In this document: positions 40,709-49,345 of the stretch, piece by piece
Numbering within the stretch: the stretch's first letter is position 1
Layout: every line of letters begins with the position of its first letter
Source: Kytococcus schroeteri
GTDB taxonomy: Bacteria > Actinomycetota > Actinomycetes > Actinomycetales > Dermatophilaceae
Assembly (NCBI RefSeq): GCF_042433515.1
Contig: NZ_JBHLVH010000001.1
Coordinates: 74,576-138,575, forward strand
DNA: 64,000 nt
Direction: 5' to 3'
The notes under the pieces: generated by a model
The model's input: the letters and a program-made list of their open reading frames with translations, nothing else
Told to the model about the DNA's origin: nothing
The model's database searches: none
Program-made: the position numbers and the translations under genes

Positions 40709-41686
40709 ATGACCAGCCCGGCCGCCCCCCGCTCCGCGACCGTCCGCGCGCCCGCCAAGGTGAACCTGGCGCTGCGGGTGGGGCCTCCCGACCTCGAGAC
40801 CGGGTACCACCCGCTGGCCACCGTCTTCCACGCCGTCGACCTGTGCGACGAGGTGACGGTGCGCCGCGCGCGCACGATGTCGCTGGAGGTCACCGGCAGC
40901 TTCACCGAGGGCGTGCCGACCGACCACACCAACCTCGCCTGGCGGGCGGTGGAGGAGCTGCGTGAGCTCCACGGGCGCACCTGTGGGCTGCGGCGCCCGC
41001 GGCCGGTGGCCATCACCATCGACAAGCAGGTCCCCGTGGCCGGGGGCATGGCCGGCGGGTCGGCCGACGCGGCCGCGGCCCTGCTCGCCGCCAACGAGGT
41101 GTGGGGCAACGAGTTCCCGATGGGGGACCTGCGCGCCCTCGCCGCCGACCTGGGGGCCGACGTGCCCTTCGGCCTCACCGGCGGCAACGCCCTCGGGCTG
41201 GGGCGCGGTGACGAGGTCTCCACCGTGCTGGCCCGGGGCGAGCTGCACTGGGTGTTCTGCGTGAGCGACCAGGGGCTCAGCACGCCGGCGGTCTACCGCG
41301 AGTTCGACCGGCTCAACGGTTGGGACCAGACCCCCACCCCGGAGACGCTCGAGGCGTGGGAGGCCACCCCCGAGCCCCCGGAGGAGCTGCTGCAGGCCCT
41401 GCGCACGGGCGACCCGCTGGCGGTGGCCGAGCACCTGCAGAACGACCTGCAGCCGGCCGCCATCAGCCTCCAGCCGTCGCTGCAGGACACCCTGGATGCG
41501 GGCACCGAGGTGGGGGCCGTGGCCGGCATCGTGTCCGGGTCCGGGCCCACCGTCGCGCTGCTGGCCGAGAGCCGGGAGCACGCCATCGACGTCTCGGTGG
41601 GCATGGCGGCGCTGCGCCCGGGCGTGCAGGTGTTCACCGCCAGCGGGCCCGCCCCGGGCGCCCGGGTGGTCGAGCGCCGCGACTGA
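40709..41686 (+). CDS. ispE: 4-diphosphocytidyl-2-C-methyl-D-erythritol kinase
   Basis: 325 residues. GHMP kinase of the MEP isoprenoid pathway. RAPAKVNLALRVG at the N-terminus, ATP loop PVAGGMAGGSADAAAALLA near residue 112, and IVSGSGPTVALLAE near residue 277. ATG 40709 is seven bases after TAGTGT, a clear leaderless start. Earlier in-frame starts lie upstream of that box. Confidence 0.97.
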   Translation: MTSPAAPRSATVRAPAKVNLALRVGPPDLETGYHPLATVFHAVDLCDEVTVRRARTMSLEVTGSFTEGVPTDHTNLAWRAVEELRELHGRTCGLRRPRPVAITIDKQVPVAGGMAGGSADAAAALLAANEVWGNEFPMGDLRALAADLGADVPFGLTGGNALGLGRGDEVSTVLARGELHWVFCVSDQGLSTPAVYREFDRLNGWDQTPTPETLEAWEATPEPPEELLQALRTGDPLAVAEHLQNDLQPAAISLQPSLQDTLDAGTEVGAVAGIVSGSGPTVALLAESREHAIDVSVGMAALRPGVQVFTASGPAPGARVVERRD

Positions 41687-41719
41687 GCCCCGGGGCCCGG
41701 CCCACGTAGGGTGACCGCC

Positions 41720-43624
41720 GTGAATCCCCCCGCGAACCTGCTCAACTGCGAGGGCCTGCACCTGGTGTACGGCACCCGCACCCTCCTCGACGACGTGACC
41801 CTCGGGCTCAACGACGGGGACCGCATCGGCGTGGTGGGGCGCAACGGCGGGGGCAAGTCCACCCTGCTGCGGGTGATGGCGGGTCTGGCCCAGCCGGACT
41901 CCGGGCGCGTGGTGCGCTCCCGCGGGGCCACGGTGGGCATGCTGCGCCAGCGCGACGACATCGCGGCCGACGCCACCGTGCGTGACGTGGTGCTGCCCGG
42001 CCTGGCCGAGCACGAGTGGGCGGCCGACGCGCGGGTCCGCGGGGTGCTCACCGGACTGCTGGGCGGACTCGACGCGGAGGGGCTGGGCGGACTCGACCAG
42101 CCGGTGGCAGGCATGTCCGGTGGCGAGCGGCGGCGCATGGCGCTGGCCGCGCTGCTCGTGGAGGACCCCGACGTGCTGCTGCTGGACGAGCCCACCAACC
42201 ACCTCGACGTGGAGGGTGTGGCCTGGCTGGCCGAGCACCTGCGCACCAGCCGCCGCTCCGGGCAGGCGCTCGTGGTGGTCACCCACGACCGCTGGTTCCT
42301 CGACGCCGTGGTGGAGAACACCTGGGAGGTCGTCGAGGGCGCGGTGCACCAGTACGAGGGTGGGTACGCGGCCTTCGTGCAGGCGCGCGCCGAGCGTGCC
42401 CGCGTCGAGCAGGCCACCGAGGAGAAGCGGCAGAACGTCCTGCGCAAGGAGCTCGCCTGGCTGCGCCGGGGTGCACCGGCGCGCACGAGCAAGCCGCGCT
42501 TCCGCATCGAGGCGGCCGACGCCCTCATCGCCAACGAGCCCGAGCCGCGCGACGAGGTGGCCCTGGCGCGCTTCGCGACCACCCGCCTGGGCAAGGACGT
42601 GTACGACCTGGTGAACGCCACCGTCCGCGTTCCGCCGGGCGCCCCCGAGGACGAGCAGACCACCTTGCTCGAGGGGCAGACCTGGCGCCTCGGCCCGGGC
42701 GACCGGTACGGCGTCGTCGGCGTGAACGGCGCCGGCAAGTCCACCCTGCTGCGCGTGCTGCTGGAGCAGGTGCCGCTGGCCTCCGGCAAGCTCAAGGTGG
42801 GGCGCACGGTGCAGCCGGCCATCCTGTCCCAGGACCTCCACGAGCTGGACGAGGTGGCGGGCATGACCGTCATCGACGCCATCACGATGGTGCGCAGCTA
42901 CACGGTGCTGGATGGCAAGGAGGTCTCGGCGAGCTCGCTGGCCAAGCGGCTGGGCTTCTCCGGGCAGCGCCAGCAGAGTCGGGTCTCGGACCTCTCCGGT
43001 GGGGAGCGGCGGCGCCTGCAGTTCGTGCGGCTGCTGCTGGACGAGCCGAACGTGCTGATGCTCGACGAGCCGACCAACGACCTCGACATCGAGACGCTGA
43101 CCTCCATGGAGGACGTGCTGGACGGCTGGGCCGGCACGCTGCTGGTGGTGAGCCACGACCGCTACCTGCTGGAGCGCATGGCCAACCGCCAGGTGGCGCT
43201 GCTGGGCGACGGGCGCATCCGCGACCTGCCCGGCGGGGTGGAGCAGTACCTGGAACTGCGGCGCGAGCGGCGCGGGGCGGGGCGCGGCACCGGGCGGGGC
43301 GGGCGCGACGTGGTCGAGGCCGTGGCGGCGGCCTCGGGTGTGGGGCCGGGGGCCGGTGCGGGAGGTGCGTCGGGTGCCTCTGGCTCGTCCACGGCCTCGG
43401 GACTGAGCCCGGCCGAGGAGCGGGCCCTCACCAAGGCCATGGCCCGCGCCGAGAAGCAGATGGAGAAGGCCACCACCGAGCTGGAGAAGGTGCACGCCGA
43501 GATGGCCGAGGCCGCCATGGACCCCGAGCGGCTCACCACGCTGTCGGCCCGGGAGGCCGGGTTGCGTGAGCAGCACGACGCCGCCGAGGCCGAGTGGCTG
43601 GAGGCCGCCGAGCGCTTCGGCTGA
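41720..43624 (+). CDS. ABC-F family ATPase (Uup-like)
   Basis: 634 residues. Two nucleotide-binding domains: VGRNGGGKSTLLRV, MSGGERRR, LLLDEPTNHLD; and VGVNGAGKSTLLRV, LSGGERRR, LMLDEPTNDLD. A Gly/Ala/Ser-rich linker (about 515-560) leads to a C-terminal coiled coil (AEERALTKAMARAEKQMEKATTELE pattern), as in Uup. No membrane segments; ribosome- or DNA-junction-related roles are known for the family. GTG 41720 is seven bases after TAGGGT. GTG 41711 overlaps that box and is unlikely. Confidence 0.93.
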   Translation: MNPPANLLNCEGLHLVYGTRTLLDDVTLGLNDGDRIGVVGRNGGGKSTLLRVMAGLAQPDSGRVVRSRGATVGMLRQRDDIAADATVRDVVLPGLAEHEWAADARVRGVLTGLLGGLDAEGLGGLDQPVAGMSGGERRRMALAALLVEDPDVLLLDEPTNHLDVEGVAWLAEHLRTSRRSGQALVVVTHDRWFLDAVVENTWEVVEGAVHQYEGGYAAFVQARAERARVEQATEEKRQNVLRKELAWLRRGAPARTSKPRFRIEAADALIANEPEPRDEVALARFATTRLGKDVYDLVNATVRVPPGAPEDEQTTLLEGQTWRLGPGDRYGVVGVNGAGKSTLLRVLLEQVPLASGKLKVGRTVQPAILSQDLHELDEVAGMTVIDAITMVRSYTVLDGKEVSASSLAKRLGFSGQRQQSRVSDLSGGERRRLQFVRLLLDEPNVLMLDEPTNDLDIETLTSMEDVLDGWAGTLLVVSHDRYLLERMANRQVALLGDGRIRDLPGGVEQYLELRRERRGAGRGTGRGGRDVVEAVAAASGVGPGAGAGGASGASGSSTASGLSPAEERALTKAMARAEKQMEKATTELEKVHAEMAEAAMDPERLTTLSAREAGLREQHDAAEAEWLEAAERFG

Positions 43625-43674
43625 CCCCGGTCGTCGGCGCCCGCCCGTGTGGAGGACGCGCCCCGGGCCGTTGG

Positions 43675-43690
43675 TAAGGTTGACCTATCC
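43675..43690 (+). promoter_or_regulatory. fprA promoter, with weak iron-box resemblance
   Basis: TAAGGTTGACCTATCC. TAAGGT can be the -10 of a leader with the ribosome site GAGAGG before ATG 43743. The AGGTTGACCT core is palindromic and partly resembles a DtxR site (about 11 of 18), which is too weak to call on its own. Confidence 0.35.
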
Positions 43691-43742
43691 CCCTTTCGCC
43701 CTGCCCGTCGTGGCGGGGCGCGTCCCCGAGTGAGAGGTCCCC

Positions 43743-45104
43743 ATGCGCCCTGTGAAGGTTGCCGTCATCGGAGCCGGCCCGGCCGGCATCTACGCCGCGG
43801 ACATCCTGACCAAGGAGCACGAGTCGGCCACGGTCGACGTCTACGACCGCCTCCCGGCGCCCTACGGCCTGGTGCGCTACGGCGTGGCCCCGGACCACCC
43901 GCGCATCAAGGAGATCGTGAAGGCCCTGCGCCGTGTGCTGTCCGGCGACCGCCTCCGCTTCATCGGCAATGTCGACTTCGGCACGGACATCACGTTCGAG
44001 CAGCTGCGGAAGCACTACGACGCGGTCGTCTTCGCCACCGGCGCCATGGCCGACCGCCCGCTGGACATCCCCGGCATCGACAAGAAGGGCTCGCACGGCG
44101 CCGCGGACTTCGTGAGCTGGTACGACGGCCACCCGGACGTGCCGCGCGAGTGGCCGCTCGATGCCGAGTCCGTGGCCGTCATCGGCGCCGGCAACGTGGC
44201 CCTGGACGTGGCGCGGATGCTGGCCAAGCCGGCCGACGAGCAGCTCACCACCGAGATCCCGGCCAACGTGTACGAGGGCCTGAAGGCCAACCGCGTCAAG
44301 GACGTCCACGTGTTCGCCCGCCGTGGCCCGGCGCACCTGAAGTTCAGCCCGATGGAGTTCCGCGAGCTCTCCCACAGCCCCAGCGTGGACGTGGTGATGA
44401 CCGAGGAGGGCTTCGAGATCGACGACGCCGGCCAGGCGGCCATCCAGGCGGCCAAGTCCACCAAGCTCGTGGTGGACACGCTGCTGAAGTACCTGGAGAA
44501 GGAGCCCACCGGTGCCCCGCACCGCATCCACCTGCACCTCATGCAGGCCCCGGTGGAGGTGCTCGGCGACGAGTCGGTGACCGGTCTGCGCACCGAGGTG
44601 ATGCAGTACAACGGCGACGGGACCGTCTCCGGCACCGGCGAGTTCAAGGAGTGGGACGTGCAGGCGGTCTACCGCGCGGTGGGCTACCTGTCCTCCCCGC
44701 TGGAGGGCCTGCCGTTCGACCACGCCACCGGCACCATCCCGCACGAGGCCGGTCGCGTCATCGAGGACGGCGCGCCCAAGGAGGCCGCGTACGTCACCGG
44801 CTGGATCAAGCGCGGGCCGGTGGGCCTCATCGGGCACACCAAGTCCGACGCCAAGGAGACCATCGAGTCGCTCATGGCCGACCTCGAGGCCCTGCCGGCC
44901 CCGGCCGGGTCGCCCGACGAGCTGCTGGCCGAGCTGCGTGCCGCCGGCGTGGACCTCACGCTCTTCGACGAGTGGGAGCGCCTGGACGCCCACGAGATGG
45001 CGCTGGGCGAGGCCGAGGGGCGCGAGCGCATCAAGGTCGTGAGCCGCGAGGACATGATCGCCGCGGGCCGGGCCACTGCCGCCGAGGCAGCCGCCACCGC
45101 CTGA
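43743..45104 (+). CDS. fprA: Ferredoxin/adrenodoxin-type NADP(+) reductase
   Basis: 453 residues. FAD site VAVIGAGPAGIYAADIL, APYGLVRYGVAPDHPRIK, NADPH site VAVIGAGNVALDVARML, and HLKFSPMEFREL plus the late GWIKRGPVGLIGHTKSDAKET. This matches the FprA/adrenodoxin reductase family, which feeds electrons to ferredoxins for P450s and other enzymes. ATG has GAGAGG upstream, so it has a normal leader. No ferredoxin gene is adjacent. Confidence 0.95.
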   Translation: MRPVKVAVIGAGPAGIYAADILTKEHESATVDVYDRLPAPYGLVRYGVAPDHPRIKEIVKALRRVLSGDRLRFIGNVDFGTDITFEQLRKHYDAVVFATGAMADRPLDIPGIDKKGSHGAADFVSWYDGHPDVPREWPLDAESVAVIGAGNVALDVARMLAKPADEQLTTEIPANVYEGLKANRVKDVHVFARRGPAHLKFSPMEFRELSHSPSVDVVMTEEGFEIDDAGQAAIQAAKSTKLVVDTLLKYLEKEPTGAPHRIHLHLMQAPVEVLGDESVTGLRTEVMQYNGDGTVSGTGEFKEWDVQAVYRAVGYLSSPLEGLPFDHATGTIPHEAGRVIEDGAPKEAAYVTGWIKRGPVGLIGHTKSDAKETIESLMADLEALPAPAGSPDELLAELRAAGVDLTLFDEWERLDAHEMALGEAEGRERIKVVSREDMIAAGRATAAEAAATA

Positions 45105-45211
45105 CCGGCCTCGCGCGCCGGGGGTCCTGACCGGCGGCGGAGGATTGTCGGGGAAACGACGCGTGGTCGTAGGCTGGGGGTGCCCCATCCACACACAGTC
45201 TGGAGGCCCAG

Positions 45212-46342
45212 ATGGCCACGTCCAAGCGTCCGTCCACCACCAAGGCAGCCGCCGCGGCCAGCACCTCCCGCTCCACCGCGGGCAGCGGTCGGAAGGCCGC
45301 GGAGAAGCCCGCCCGGAGCGCCCAGGCGACCTCCGCCGCGCCCGCCGAGGCCCCCGCCCCGGAGGACGAGGACCTCGAGGAGCGCCTGGACGCCGCCGCC
45401 GAGGACGTGGACCCCGCCCAGGTGCCGATCCTGGCGGACGCGGCCAACCCGGACCCGGAGATCGCCGCCCGCCTCGAGGAGCTCCACACGGCGCTCGCGG
45501 AGCGCGGCACCCCGGTGGGCAAGGACTCCTGGCGCCACGGCTACCCCTACGACGCCAAGCTGAAGCGCGCTGAGTACGAGGCCACCAAGCGCGACCTGCA
45601 GATCGAGCTGCTCAAGATGCAGCACCACATCAAGCGCAGCGGCGAGAAGATCGCCATCCTCTTCGAGGGTCGCGACGCTGCCGGCAAGGGCGGCTCCATC
45701 AAGCGCTTCACCGAGCACCTCAACCCCCGCGGCGCCCGCGTGGTGGCTCTGGAGAAGCCCACCGACCGCGAGCAGTCGCAGTGGTACTTCCAGCGCTACG
45801 TGCCCCACCTGCCCAGCGGCGGCGAGATCGTCTTCTTCGACCGCTCCTGGTACAACCGCGCCGGCGTGGAGCGGGTCATGGGCTACTGCAGCCCCACCGA
45901 GTACCAGGAGTTCATGCGCAGCGCCCCGGAGTTCGAGCGCATGCTGGTCAACTCCGGCATCCACCTGTTCAAGTTCTGGTTCTCCGTGGGCCGTGCCGAG
46001 CAGGCCGCCCGCTTCACCAAGCGCCACACCGACCCGGTGCGCCACTGGAAGCTCAGCCCCACGGACGTGGCCTCGCTGGACAAGTGGGACGCCTACACCG
46101 CGGCCAAGGAGGCGATGTTCTTCTACACCGACACGGGTGACGCGCCGTGGACCGTCATCCGCTCTAACGACAAGAAGCGCGCCCGCCTGGAGGCCATGCG
46201 CGTGGTGCTCTCGCAGATGGACTACCCGATGAAGGACGAGAAGGTCGTGGGCACGCCCGACCCCAACATCGTCCTCTCGGCCAAGGACGCCGTGGACGAC
46301 GGGGAGACGAGCCCCGCGCCGAGCTTCCCCACCGTCCGCTGA
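45212..46342 (+). CDS. ppk2: Polyphosphate kinase 2
   Basis: 376 residues. An Ala/Ser/Lys-rich disordered start of about 75 residues, then the PPK2 domain: YEATKRDLQIELLKMQHHIK, Walker A LFEGRDAAGKGGSIKRF, Walker B IVFFDRSWYNRAGVERV, lid TKRHTDPVRHWKLSPTD. Uses polyphosphate to phosphorylate nucleotides. The ATG has TGGAGG upstream; TAGGCT at 45170 is a plausible -10. Ppk1 is also encoded in this window. Confidence 0.96.
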   Translation: MATSKRPSTTKAAAAASTSRSTAGSGRKAAEKPARSAQATSAAPAEAPAPEDEDLEERLDAAAEDVDPAQVPILADAANPDPEIAARLEELHTALAERGTPVGKDSWRHGYPYDAKLKRAEYEATKRDLQIELLKMQHHIKRSGEKIAILFEGRDAAGKGGSIKRFTEHLNPRGARVVALEKPTDREQSQWYFQRYVPHLPSGGEIVFFDRSWYNRAGVERVMGYCSPTEYQEFMRSAPEFERMLVNSGIHLFKFWFSVGRAEQAARFTKRHTDPVRHWKLSPTDVASLDKWDAYTAAKEAMFFYTDTGDAPWTVIRSNDKKRARLEAMRVVLSQMDYPMKDEKVVGTPDPNIVLSAKDAVDDGETSPAPSFPTVR

Positions 46343-46358
46343 GGCCCCGCGCCGCCGC

Positions 46359-46898
46359 TCAGTGCTCCAGGCGCGTCAGCACCTGGCGCAGGGCGGCGGC
46401 CATGTCGGCCTGCTCGTCGGCCCCGATGCCGGCGAGCAGCTCCCGCTCGTGGGCGAGCAGCTGGGTCATGGCGGCGTCCACGGCCTCGCGCCCGGAGTCG
46501 GTGAGGCGCACGATGACGCCGCGCCGGTCGGTGGTGGACCGCTCGCGCTCCACGTGGCCGCGGTCCACCAGCCGGTCGATGCGGTTGGTCATGGTGCCGC
46601 TGGTGACCAGGGTCTGGGCCACGAGGGCCCCGGGGGAGAGCTCGTGGGGTGCGCCGGCGCGGCGCAGGGCCGAGAGCACGTCGAACTCCCACGGCTCGAG
46701 CGACCCGGCGCCGAAGGCCTCGCGGCGGGCGAGGTCGAGCAGGCGGGCCACCCGGGAGATGCGGCTGAGGACGGCCAGCGGCTGCAGGTCGAGGTCGGGG
46801 CGCTCGCGCTCCCAGGCCGCCAGCACCAGGTCCACCTCGTCGTGCAGCGGGCCGGGGGTTGCCGCGTCGTCGGCGGTGGGGCCGGGGGGCTGGGTCAT
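46359..46898 (-). CDS. MarR-family transcriptional regulator
   Basis: 179 residues. EPWEFDVLSALRRAG, the helix-turn-helix TLVTSGTMTNRIDRLVDRGH and wing STTDRRGVIVRLTDSG define the family. ATG 46898 is leaderless, six bases after TAGGCT. A strong 24-base palindrome lies about 20 bases upstream and is the likely autoregulatory site. The controlled genes may include the NTF2-like gene on the other side. Confidence 0.93.
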   Translation of the reverse strand: MTQPPGPTADDAATPGPLHDEVDLVLAAWERERPDLDLQPLAVLSRISRVARLLDLARREAFGAGSLEPWEFDVLSALRRAGAPHELSPGALVAQTLVTSGTMTNRIDRLVDRGHVERERSTTDRRGVIVRLTDSGREAVDAAMTQLLAHERELLAGIGADEQADMAAALRQVLTRLEH

Positions 46899-46918
46899 GT
46901 CGTCAGCCTACGCCGGCC

Positions 46919-46942
46919 GAGAATCTCGATGTCGAGACTCTC
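46919..46942. promoter_or_regulatory. MarR-type operator palindrome
   Basis: Arms GAGAATCTCGA and TCGAGACTCTC around TG; ten of eleven positions pair. Its core ATCTCGATGTCGAGA resembles known MarR-family sites of actinobacteria. It lies between the divergent marR-like and NTF2-like genes. Confidence 0.7.
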
Positions 46943-47020
46943 GCCCCGTGTGCCGGGCGCGGGCCGCGGCGCCCCCGACACCCTCCCCGCCGCCACCGCC
47001 GCGGGTGCGAGGATGACGGC

Positions 47021-47386
47021 ATGACCGATCGCTCCGCCGCCGAGGCCGCCGTCCGCTCCTACTACCAGGCCGTCGACGCCGACGACGTGGACACCCTCAT
47101 CGGGCTCTTCGCCGAGGACGCCACCTACGAGCGTCCCGGCTACGAGCCCTTCGTGGGCCACGACGCACTGCGTGCCTTCTACACCGGTGACCGCGTCATC
47201 GCCTCCGGCGCGCACACCGTGGACGCCCTGCTCGTCGACGGCGACCAGGTGGCCGTCCACGGCCGCTTCGAGGGCACCCTCAAGGACGGCAGCGCCTCGG
47301 CCGTGCGCTTCGCGGACTTCTACGTGCTCGACGAGCAGGCCCGCTTCACCCGCCGCACCACCTTCTTCCACACCGCGGCGGTCTGA
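47021..47386 (+). CDS. NTF2-like/SnoaL-type protein
   Basis: 121 residues. AAVRSYYQAVDADDVDTLIGLF, then EDATYERPGYEPFVGHDALRAFY and VRFADFYVLDEQARFTRRTTFF fit the cone-shaped NTF2 fold used by small isomerases and ligand-binding proteins. Function unknown. GAGGAT lies six bases before ATG 47021 and could be a weak leaderless promoter. The next gene begins three bases after its stop. Confidence 0.82.
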   Translation: MTDRSAAEAAVRSYYQAVDADDVDTLIGLFAEDATYERPGYEPFVGHDALRAFYTGDRVIASGAHTVDALLVDGDQVAVHGRFEGTLKDGSASAVRFADFYVLDEQARFTRRTTFFHTAAV

Positions 47387-47389
47387 CCG

Positions 47390-47590
47390 ATGGCGAACGC
47401 GTCCGCCGTCGTGCCGGCGCTGCTGGTCTTCGTGCTGCTCGCCGCGGTCGTGGTGCTGCTCGTGTGGCTCATCGCCCGCAGTACCCGTCGCTCGGCGCAG
47501 TTCCACGGCGTCGACCAGCCGGGCACGTCCCCGGCTCCCGGTGCCGACGAGCCCGGTCCCACCGACCGGGCCGCCCGCCGCGACGCGTAG
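47390..47590 (+). CDS. Small single-pass membrane protein
   Basis: 66 residues. A hydrophobic segment, PALLVFVLLAAVVVLLVWLIA, near the N-terminus, then RSTRR and a Pro/Gly/Asp-rich cytoplasmic tail. It is three bases from the NTF2-like gene and probably co-transcribed. No family recognised. A tRNA follows after 23 bases. Confidence 0.6.
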   Translation: MANASAVVPALLVFVLLAAVVVLLVWLIARSTRRSAQFHGVDQPGTSPAPGADEPGPTDRAARRDA

Positions 47591-47613
47591 GCTGGCCCGG
47601 CCCTGCGGGGCGT

Positions 47614-47692
47614 TCCCCGGTTGCTCTGCTGGTAGGGGCCGCCTGACTTTGAATCAGGACTAGGGACGTAGGTTCGATTCCTACCCGGGGAG
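47614..47692 (+). tRNA. tRNA-Gln (TTG anticodon), unusual arms
   Basis: Acceptor TCCCCGG pairs with CCGGGGA (47685-47691). Anticodon stem CCTGA/TCAGG holds the loop CTTTGAA (anticodon TTG). T arm GTAGG-TTCGATT-CCTAC. The D arm GCTC/GGGC has a nine-base loop with GG. Two bases, not one, join D and anticodon stems, and the variable loop is nine bases (47659-47667). CCA is not encoded. Its place before glmU is conserved in actinomycetes. Confidence 0.88.
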
Positions 47693-47761
47693 CCGTGGCG
47701 GGCCGGCCCGCGCGCAGCGCCTGCCGGCCCGCGCCGCCGGAAGGCCCCCGGCCCGACGCAG

Positions 47762-47767
47762 TAGAGT
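47762..47767 (+). promoter_or_regulatory. -10 box candidate for glmU
   Basis: TAGAGT about 60 bases before the glmU start, after the tRNA. Confidence 0.35.
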
Positions 47768-47829
47768 CGCTGGCGAACGAGGCGGCCCCACCGGTCGCCT
47801 GCGCCCCCTCACCGATCGCTGGAGTCCTC

Positions 47830-49302
47830 TTGAGCACTGCCAAGCCTGCTGCCGTCATCGTCCTCGCCGCCGGCGAGGGGACGCGGATGAAGTCCACCCT
47901 CCCCAAGGTGCTGCACCCCATCGGTGGGCGCACGCTGCTGGGCCACGCGCTGCACGCCGCGCGTGAGGCGGGCCCGCAGTACCTCTCCGTGGTCGTCCGC
48001 CACGAGCGCGAGCGCGTGGCCGCCCACGTGGCCGAGGTGGACCCGCAGGCCCTCATCGCCGACCAGGACGAGGTGAAGGGCACCGGCCGCGCCGCCGAGG
48101 CCGGTCTCGCGGTGCTGCCCGAGGACCTCTCCGGCACCGTCATCGTGACGATGGGCGACGTGCCGCTGCTGACGGCCCAGACCCTCACCGACCTGACCGC
48201 CGCCCACGAGGCCGCCGGCGCCAGCGTCACCGTGATCACCGCCGAGCTGGAGGACCCCACCGGCTACGGCCGCATCGTCCGCGACACCGACGGCTCGGTG
48301 CGCAAGGTGGTGGAGCACAAGGACGCGCTGGCCGCCCGCGAGGCCGGTGGCGAGGACGCCGACGTGCTCGACGTGCGCGAGATCAACTCCGGCATCTGGG
48401 CCTTCGACGCCGCCGTGCTCCGCGAGTTCCTGCCGCGCCTGGGCACCGACAACAGCCAGGGTGAGAAGTACCTCACCGACGTGCTCGGCCTCTCCCGCGA
48501 GGCCGGCGGCACCGTGGCCGCCCACGTGATCACCGACACCCTGCAGACCGAGGGCGTCAACAACCGTGCGCAGCTCTCCGAGCTCGGCGCCGAGCTCAAC
48601 CGCCGCATCGTGCGCCACTGGCAGATGGAGGGCGTCACCGTCGTCGACCCGGCCACCACCTGGATCGACACCGGCGTGACCCTGGGCCGCGACGTCGTGG
48701 TGCGCCCCAACACCCAGCTGCTGGGCGCCACCACCGTCGGCGACGAGGCCGTCATCGGCCCGGACACCACCCTCACCGACGTGGAGGTGGGCCGCGGTGC
48801 CTCCGTGGTGCGCACGCACGGCGAGCTCTCCACCATCGGTGAGGGCGCCAGCGTGGGCCCGTTCGCCTACCTGCGTCCCAACACGCAGCTGGGCACCGAC
48901 GCCAAGATCGGCACCTTCGTGGAGACCAAGAACTCCACCATCGGCACCGGCACCAAGGTGCCCCACCTCACCTACGTGGGCGACGCGGAGATCGGCGACC
49001 ACTCCAACATCGGTGCCTCGTCGGTGTTCGTGAACTACGACGGCGTCACCAAGTCCCGCACCCGCATCGGCAACCACTGCCGCACCGGCTCGGACACGAT
49101 GTTCATCGCCCCGGTGACCGTGGGCGACGGCGCCTACACCGGTGCCGGCACCGTGGTGCGCAAGGACGTGCCCGCCGGTGCCCTGGCCATCACCGTGGCC
49201 CCGCAGAAGAACATCGAGGGCTGGGTGCAGGAGAAGCGCGCCGGCACCGCGGCGGCGCAGGCGGCCGACGAGGTGGCGCGCGAGCGCTCCACCGAGGACT
49301 GA
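47830..49302 (+). CDS. glmU: Bifunctional GlmU: GlcN-1-P acetyltransferase / UDP-GlcNAc pyrophosphorylase
   Basis: 490 residues. N-terminal uridyltransferase (LAAGEGTRMKSTLPKVLH, VTMGDVPLL, EINSGIWAF) and C-terminal left-handed beta-helix acetyltransferase (SVGPFAYLRPNTQLG, ETKNSTIGTGTKVPHLTYVG, NYDGVTK). Makes UDP-GlcNAc for cell wall. The start is TTG 47830 with GGAG upstream; the longer frame would begin inside the tRNA. Followed by prs after 43 bases. Confidence 0.97.
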   Translation: MSTAKPAAVIVLAAGEGTRMKSTLPKVLHPIGGRTLLGHALHAAREAGPQYLSVVVRHERERVAAHVAEVDPQALIADQDEVKGTGRAAEAGLAVLPEDLSGTVIVTMGDVPLLTAQTLTDLTAAHEAAGASVTVITAELEDPTGYGRIVRDTDGSVRKVVEHKDALAAREAGGEDADVLDVREINSGIWAFDAAVLREFLPRLGTDNSQGEKYLTDVLGLSREAGGTVAAHVITDTLQTEGVNNRAQLSELGAELNRRIVRHWQMEGVTVVDPATTWIDTGVTLGRDVVVRPNTQLLGATTVGDEAVIGPDTTLTDVEVGRGASVVRTHGELSTIGEGASVGPFAYLRPNTQLGTDAKIGTFVETKNSTIGTGTKVPHLTYVGDAEIGDHSNIGASSVFVNYDGVTKSRTRIGNHCRTGSDTMFIAPVTVGDGAYTGAGTVVRKDVPAGALAITVAPQKNIEGWVQEKRAGTAAAQAADEVARERSTED

Positions 49303-49345
49303 GAGACTGGCCCCAGAACCCCACGTCCCGAGTGATGGAGAAGCG

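Noticed and set aside
39611..43576. A 1,321-codon open frame on the minus strand
   Set aside because: It is antisense to tatD, ksgA, ispE and an ABC-F gene, all of which have clear family motifs. Long shadow frames are normal in DNA of this GC content.
47695..47829. N-terminal extension of GlmU
   Set aside because: It would begin directly at the end of the tRNA and has no family similarity; TTG 47830 has a ribosome site and the normal GlmU start.
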